DNA from: Chryseobacterium tructae
GTDB lineage: Bacteria > Bacteroidota > Bacteroidia > Flavobacteriales > Weeksellaceae
DNA: 64,000 nt
Reading direction: 5' to 3'
NCBI RefSeq assembly: GCF_030409875.1
Contig: NZ_JAUFQR010000001.1
Coordinates: forward strand, 868,001-932,000
Part shown: positions 59,724-64,000 of the stretch, in pieces
How positions within the stretch are numbered: position 1 is the first letter of the stretch
Layout of the letters: each line of letters begins with the position of its first letter
Translations under genes and position numbers: made by a program
The notes under the pieces: generated by a model
The model's database searches: none
Told to the model about the DNA's origin: nothing
The model's input: the letters and a program-made list of their open reading frames with translations, nothing else

Positions 59724-60172
59724 TTACTTAGTCTCGTGGATAGGAAGTACCAAAACAGGGATATTTGAGCTCTTAGTAAGTCCTTTTGTAAGACTTCCTA
59801 CAAATACATCATAAATTCCACTTCTACCATGGGAACCCATCACAATATAGTCCGCGTTTTTGGCTTTGGCATGCTCAAGAATAATATCTTTTGCTAAGCC
59901 CTGTTTTAAAAGATGCTCACAATCGATATCATGGGCGATAATTCTTTGTTCAATCTTATTAAGCTGAACCAATTCCTCCCTGATTTCATTGGCTTCCACT
60001 TCCGGGAAATATTGAAATCCCATATCACCAATGGCGAAACCGATATCTGATGGTGCAACATGAATTAGGTAAATTCTACCGTTAAGTTGTTTTTGCAAAT
60101 TTTTATGGCACCTTCCACCAGTTGGTCTGTTTTTGTCCCCCAAAAATCTACGGGTAATACAATATTTATCAT
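59724..60172 (-). CDS. Universal stress protein, frameshifted at N-terminus
   Basis: About 149 residues after repair. The USP core is VMGSHGRSGIYDVFVGSLTK with the ATP-binding G-2x-G-9x-G(S/T) pattern. The N-terminus in the correct frame is MINIVLPVDFWGTKTDQLVE then GAIKICKK, and it joins QLNGRIYLIHVAP if one A is added near 60092. The uninterrupted frame from 60182 gives a different, wrong start. Monocistronic stress-response protein; the exact signal is unknown. Confidence 0.88.
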
Positions 60173-60250
60173 AACCTTTCATTTTTGTTACCTAAAGATA
60201 GGAAAAAAAATTACCAGACTTTTATGTTAAATACTTATAATATTCGAATA

Positions 60251-60852
60251 TCAAGGATTTTTTTCGTCTTCCAGGTAAGCTTCAAGAATATCATTTTTCA
60301 TCTACTTTTTCCAACTCCTTTTTGGGGGTACCTGTATAGATGAGATCTCCTACTCTTAAAGTGAAGTACTGAGAAGCAAAAAGCAATAATATCATCGAAA
60401 TGGAAAAAGCATATCTTTCGTATTTCCATCCTGAACTTTCTCTTTGTTCTTTAGAAGTGAAAAAAAGACAGGTTATCAAGGGCGAAATTTTCCCTTTTTT
60501 TGAAGAAGTTTCCTACGACTGCCGAACCATCAAATCCTTTGGCTAGTTCCCAAGGCAGTCCTTTGGATTTTAATTCGCTCTGAAGATCTCTGGCCGTAAA
60601 GTCAATCCCTAAACTCAGTTCTTCGTAATGTTTGTGAGCGGTCTCTTTCTGAATGTATTTCCCGCCTTTAGATACTTTTATAACTACTTCCAGCTCATAG
60701 TGGATATCATTGGAGAATTCAGGAATATAAAAATCATTTCCCTTTAAAACCGCTGTATCCGGTTTCATAAAAATAACAGGGTTCTCAGGAATTTCATTCC
60801 CTAATTCTTTAGCGTGTTCGCTGTAGTTTCTTCCTATACAGATGATTTTCAT
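60251..60852 (-). pseudogene. Fumarylacetoacetate hydrolase-family gene, broken by several indels
   Basis: The first 120 residues are a clean FAH-family start: MKIICIGRNYSEHAKELGNE, then FMKPDTAVLKGN and HYELEVVIKVSKGG with metal-ligand Glu. The rest is scattered over three frames: LDNLSF, KVQDGNTKDMLFP, then FTLRVGDLIYTGTP, then GVG..DEKNDILEAYLEDEKN-stop at 60251. At least four indels in homopolymers (T-runs near 60470, 60395, 60375 and a C/A run near 60322) must be corrected to read it. The original would be about 200 residues. I suspect heavy sequencing error, but true decay is also possible here. Confidence 0.75.
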
Positions 60853-60867
60853 AACTTTTTTATTTTT

Positions 60868-60905
60868 TACTTCGTTATTGCGAGAAACGAAGTCGTCTTT
60901 TTAAT
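60868..60905. repeat. ATTGCGAGAAACGAAGTCGT element
   Basis: TTATTGCGAGAAACGAAGTC then GTCTT lies upstream of the FAH-family gene. It is a relative of the 40764 and 42020 elements. Confidence 0.5.
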
Positions 60906-60926
60906 GATGTAAATATTTTATTGGGC

Positions 60927-61328
60927 TTACTCGTGGGTAAACTCATTCCCACAATAATAGCACACAAACTTGTGGCTCGTTAAAAATGAAATACCAAAAA
61001 AACTGGTCGCCCTGTCATCTCTGTAGATATGATTGGAGCCACATTTTGGACAGACAAAATCAAATTCCGGATCTTCAATAGTATGCTCCACTTCTAATGA
61101 GTATTGCTCATTTTCCTTATAATCCTGTAGAATCTGTCCTGCCTTTTCAAGATCTTCCTCAAAAACCTGGAGCTGAATACCGCCCACAGCTTGAGATAGC
61201 AGCCAATCCGATTGGATTAGCTGTTCATTCGCAATGAAACTATTGATCCCGTTTTCAGCCAGAATTTGTTTGTCCCTGTTGGCTTCAAGGGCAGTTTCAT
61301 AAAATTTAAAACGAACCAGATCAGACAT
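60927..61328 (-). CDS. DUF2007 / zinc-ribbon signalling-type protein
   Basis: 133 residues. The N-terminal two thirds (VRFKFYETALEANRDKQILA, then GGIQLQVFEEDLEKAGQIL) match DUF2007. The C-terminus is a zinc ribbon (CPKCGSNHIYRDD ... CYYCGNEF). Some such proteins sense nitrogen or membrane state; the role here is unknown. It starts 2 bp after the exonuclease gene ends and is transcribed with it. Confidence 0.85.
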   Translation of the reverse strand: MSDLVRFKFYETALEANRDKQILAENGINSFIANEQLIQSDWLLSQAVGGIQLQVFEEDLEKAGQILQDYKENEQYSLEVEHTIEDPEFDFVCPKCGSNHIYRDDRATSFFGISFLTSHKFVCYYCGNEFTHE

Positions 61329-61330
61329 AA

Positions 61331-62094
61331 TTAAAACCTGCTTGACAGTTGAATTTTAGTGAATACTTTCTTGGTGTACAACGGGAAGTCTGCATTCTGA
61401 AGCCATCCGTAATATCCAAGATCCTTTTGGAACACGGCTTTTACACCTTGTCCTTTATATTTTCCAAAATTGAAGATCTCTTCTTGCTTATCATTATATC
61501 CGATAAATCCGGCAAGATCTGCATTTTTATTGTGGAAAGTAAATTCGCTTAAAGGAGCAATTTCGTTTGGAATATCATCATATTTTCCTACCTGCGCATC
61601 CAGCACTTCAAAAGTTGCCATTACATCAGCTTCAGCAGAGTGTGCATTTTCTAATGTTTTTCCACAGTAAAACTGATAAGCAGCTCCAAGGTTTCTAGGT
61701 TCTTTCTTGTGGAAAATAGTCTGTGCATCTACCAACCTGAATTTACTAAGGTCAAAATCCATTTCTACTCTTAATAATTCTTCAGCCAAAAGAGGTACGT
61801 CGAATCTGTTAGAGTTAAAACCTCCTAAATCAGCACCAGTAATCATTTCCATTACTTTAGAAGCGATTTCCCTGAAGGTAGGAGCATCTTTACATCTTCA
61901 TCATAAATTCCGTGAATTTCACTGCTTTCTTTGGGAATCAGCATTTCAGGATTCACTTTCCATGTTTTGCTTTCTCTGGAAGAGTCTGGATTCACTTTTA
62001 AGATACAGATTTCAACAATTCTATCTTTTCCGATATTTGTTCCTGTTGTTTCCAGATCAAAAATACAAAGGGGTTTATGGAGTTTTAAGTTCAT
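61331..62094 (-). CDS. DnaQ-like 3'-5' exonuclease, frameshifted
   Basis: About 254 residues after repair. The DEDDh exonuclease motifs are visible: FDLETTG (catalytic Asp/Glu), GFNSNRFDVPLLAEELL (third Asp) and HSAEADVMATFEV (His and Asp). The C-terminus reads QVGKYDDIPNEIAPLSEF. The frame breaks at about 61889, where GTAAAGATGC should be GTAAAAGATGC, restoring DEDVKDAPTFREIASKVMEM. The start is the ATG at 62094 (MNLKLHKPLC). The gene is not an epsilon subunit for certain; it may be a proofreading or RNA exonuclease. Confidence 0.88.
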
Positions 62095-62157
62095 GTTAAT
62101 CAATAATAATTTGAAAATATGTTCATTGAAAATCAAAAGTTTTCTAACCTCTGATCT

Positions 62158-62871
62158 TTATTTTAATTGTCTTTGGAAAATAAGTGATACCATCATATAA
62201 TAGATAACGAGCATTGGGATCCCTACCGTTTTGAAGATGGCAAGAATAGCAATACCACCTACTAGCAATACTATTTTTGGATAGTTATCCTTTAATGCTT
62301 TGGATTTAAACTTCATAGCCATCATTTTGATGGGACTTATCAAAAGCCATGAAGTAAGGAAAGCAAGAATGATAAGCAGCAATTCGTTTTCAAAAAGGAA
62401 ACTGAAATTTCCGGTTTCTTTAAAAGCATAATACAATCCGAATAACAAAACAGTATTGGTTGGCGTATTTAATCCTTTGAAATAATATCTCTGTTCTTCA
62501 TCAAGATTGAAAATAGCAAGTCTTAAGCAAGAAAACAGAGTAACGACTAGTCCTATATACTTAATTTCGAATGGAAGATGAATTCCAAGAAGTTCGCTAC
62601 CAAATGGTTCTAATGCTTTATACATTGTAAGTCCCGGAATTAATCCAAAACTTACCATATCGGCAAGAGAATCCAGTTGAAGCCCTAAGTTGGAGTTTGA
62701 TTTTAAGGCTCTGGCTACAAAACCATCAAAGAAATCAAAAATAGCGGAGAGGATAAGGCATATTGCCGTTGTTTGATAATCTCCTAAAATAAGATGTATT
62801 GCACCCACACAGCCTGCAAATAGATTAGCCAGGGTCAAGGCATTGGCCAGATTATTCTTTATAAAATCCAT
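62158..62871 (-). CDS. pssA: CDP-diacylglycerol-serine O-phosphatidyltransferase
   Basis: Integral-membrane enzyme that makes phosphatidylserine from CDP-diacylglycerol and serine, the first step to phosphatidylethanolamine. The CDP-alcohol phosphotransferase motif is split as FDFFDGFVARAL ... LQLDSLADMVSFGLIP (DxxDG..AR..G..LDSLAD). About 6-8 helices, 237 residues, typical of the short Bacteroidota PssA. The -7 box TAATTTTG (62884-62877) ends 5 bp before the ATG at 62871, so the mRNA is almost leaderless. Confidence 0.93.
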   Translation of the reverse strand: MDFIKNNLANALTLANLFAGCVGAIHLILGDYQTTAICLILSAIFDFFDGFVARALKSNSNLGLQLDSLADMVSFGLIPGLTMYKALEPFGSELLGIHLPFEIKYIGLVVTLFSCLRLAIFNLDEEQRYYFKGLNTPTNTVLLFGLYYAFKETGNFSFLFENELLLIILAFLTSWLLISPIKMMAMKFKSKALKDNYPKIVLLVGGIAILAIFKTVGIPMLVIYYMMVSLIFQRQLK

Positions 62872-62876
62872 AGAGA

Positions 62877-62884
62877 CAAAATTA
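62877..62884 (-). promoter_or_regulatory. Near-leaderless promoter of pssA
   Basis: TAATTTTG on the minus strand, 5 bp before the ATG. Confidence 0.5.
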
Positions 62885-62948
62885 CAGTTTTTAAAAATTC
62901 TATCTCAAAATATTATGCATTAAAAAATGCCATAAAGTGATTTTGATG

Positions 62949-62956
62949 TAAATTTG
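62949..62956 (+). promoter_or_regulatory. Near-leaderless promoter of the LtaS-like gene
   Basis: TAAATTTG on the plus strand, 4 bp before the ATG at 62961. Confidence 0.5.
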
Positions 62957-62960
62957 CCCC

Positions 62961-64000
62961 ATGAAATTTTTAAAAGGATTTAGAAAACAGGAAGTTCTGG
63001 CACTGCTTTACAGAATTTTTTTAGCCTATTTTTTTTATCAGATTGCAAGACTTTTATTCTGGTACTTTAATAAGGATCTGATTAAAGTAGATTCTGTTTC
63101 AGAGTATCTTAAGCTTGCATATCATGGGACAGCCTTCGATACTACGGCTATTTTGTATGTCAATGCATTATTTATATTATTGAGTCTTTTGCCATTGGTC
63201 ATTAATACAAAGAAAGGGTTTCAGAAAGTTCTTTTCTGGATTTATTTTTTGACTAATGGATTAGCGTATGGAATGAACTTTGGAGACTTTATTTATTATA
63301 AGTTTTCTCAGTCCAGACTTACATCAGCCGTATTTCAGGTAGCAGAACATGAATCTAATGTCTCTCAGACTTTGATGATCTCAATAGGGCAGCACCCTTT
63401 TGTACTGATTTGGTTTATCATTTTAATGGGATTATGGGTTTTCCTTTACAAAAGAGTGAAGGTTGAGGAAACAAAACCCGCTCAGTTGCTTCCTTATTTT
63501 TTATCTTCCATTGTTACTTTATGCATTACCGTAGTTTTAGTTGTAGGGGGTATTAGAGGAGATTTTAAACATAGTACAAGGCCTATTAATATGGTAGATG
63601 CAACCCGTTTTGTAACAAATCCATTGCAAGGAAATTTAGTTCTTAATAGTACATTCTCATTCTTCAGAACTTTAAATACAAATAATTTCAAGGAAGTTCA
63701 TTTTGTAGATGAAAAATATATTGAAGACAATATATATCCTTATAAAGTGTATGACAGAAAGGTAGAAAACCGCCCCAATATTGTGATTTTTATTGTAGAA
63801 TCATTTGGAAGAGAGTATTCCGGAGCCTTTAATAAAGATAAAAATATTAAAGATTATGTTTCCTATACACCATTCATGGATAGTCTGGCTTCTCAGAGTC
63901 TTATTTTCCCGAATGCTTTGCCAATGGAAGACAATCTATTCATGGGATGAGTAGCGTGTTGGCAGGAATTCCGAGTCTTACCGATGCTTTTACGGGGTCT
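62961..64000 (+). CDS. LTA synthase-like sulfatase, partial and frameshifted
   Basis: N-terminal part of a membrane sulfatase-fold protein: about five helices (VLALLYRIFLAYFFYQIARL and on) then the extracellular domain beginning PNIVIFIVESFGREYSGAFN (metal site). The frame breaks at about 63918, where one T is missing (GCTTTGCC should be GCTTTTGCC). With it the reading continues AFANGRQSIHGMSSVLAGIP, the family's conserved segment with catalytic Ser/Thr nearby, to the window end. Such proteins transfer glycerol- or ethanolamine-phosphate to glycans or lipids. Divergent from pssA. Confidence 0.88.

Overview
The window is AT-rich and reads as the chromosome of a Chryseobacterium-like member of the Flavobacteriia (Bacteroidota). 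The evidence is: a type IX secretion (T9SS) sorting domain; paired DUF6443/DUF5977 Rhs-type proteins; the adjacent DUF6341 and DUF6427 genes; a DUF4290-murA pair; many promoters with the Bacteroidota -7 box TAnnTTTG; and no Shine-Dalgarno preference. No phage, integrase, CRISPR array or intact insertion sequence is seen. One tRNA (Gln, TTG) is present.

Layout. 1-2.0 kb: a two-component system (kinase cut by the window edge) and a NlpC/P60-like lipoprotein. 2.3-5.2 kb: a stand-alone NIL-domain gene with a palindrome over its promoter, a 13-copy heptanucleotide repeat, then DUF4290-murA. 5.3-10.7 kb: a GH13 amylase, small redox/haem proteins and katG. 10.7-22.4 kb is the main accessory region. 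On the minus strand it runs from a T9SS-sorted repeat protein, through an about 1,200-residue YD-repeat protein and an about 1,180-residue Rhs protein with a C-terminal extension, to a small four-helix membrane protein and four small orphan genes. This resembles a secreted polymorphic toxin locus followed by immunity-like genes. 22.9-32.4 kb: tRNA-Gln, der, a GNAT gene, a Pls-like single-module NRPS with a multi-membrane beta-helix C-terminus, upp, comF and a ScfR/RamB-type regulator. 32.5-35.5 kb: the glyoxylate shunt (aceB-aceA), divergent from that regulator with two matching palindromes between them. 35.7-49.3 kb: ompH, a thioesterase, a beta-lactamase-fold hydrolase, queD, lpxH, a LuxE-like gene, aqpZ, a NarL-type two-component operon, a DUF2235 protein lacking its nucleophile and a histidine decarboxylase. 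49.5-64 kb: an ABC-F ATPase, a metal-linked TonB receptor cluster, trigger factor, DUF3109/DUF6427/DUF6341 genes, a USP, a FAH-family gene, an exonuclease, pssA and the start of an LtaS-like sulfatase.

About twenty reading frames, including normally essential or housekeeping ones, are broken by one- or two-base losses, almost all inside short homopolymers. Most break points can be repaired by restoring one base. This pattern points to uncorrected sequencing or assembly indels rather than biological decay, so I annotate these as single genes and give the break points.

Dispersed non-coding repeats are abundant: GGAAG-rich hairpin repeats, a TCTCGCAGATT family, a TTCGGGATTCG family and a CATTCCGAGCGTAGCGAGG element. 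Two of them appear to have inserted in frame inside genes.
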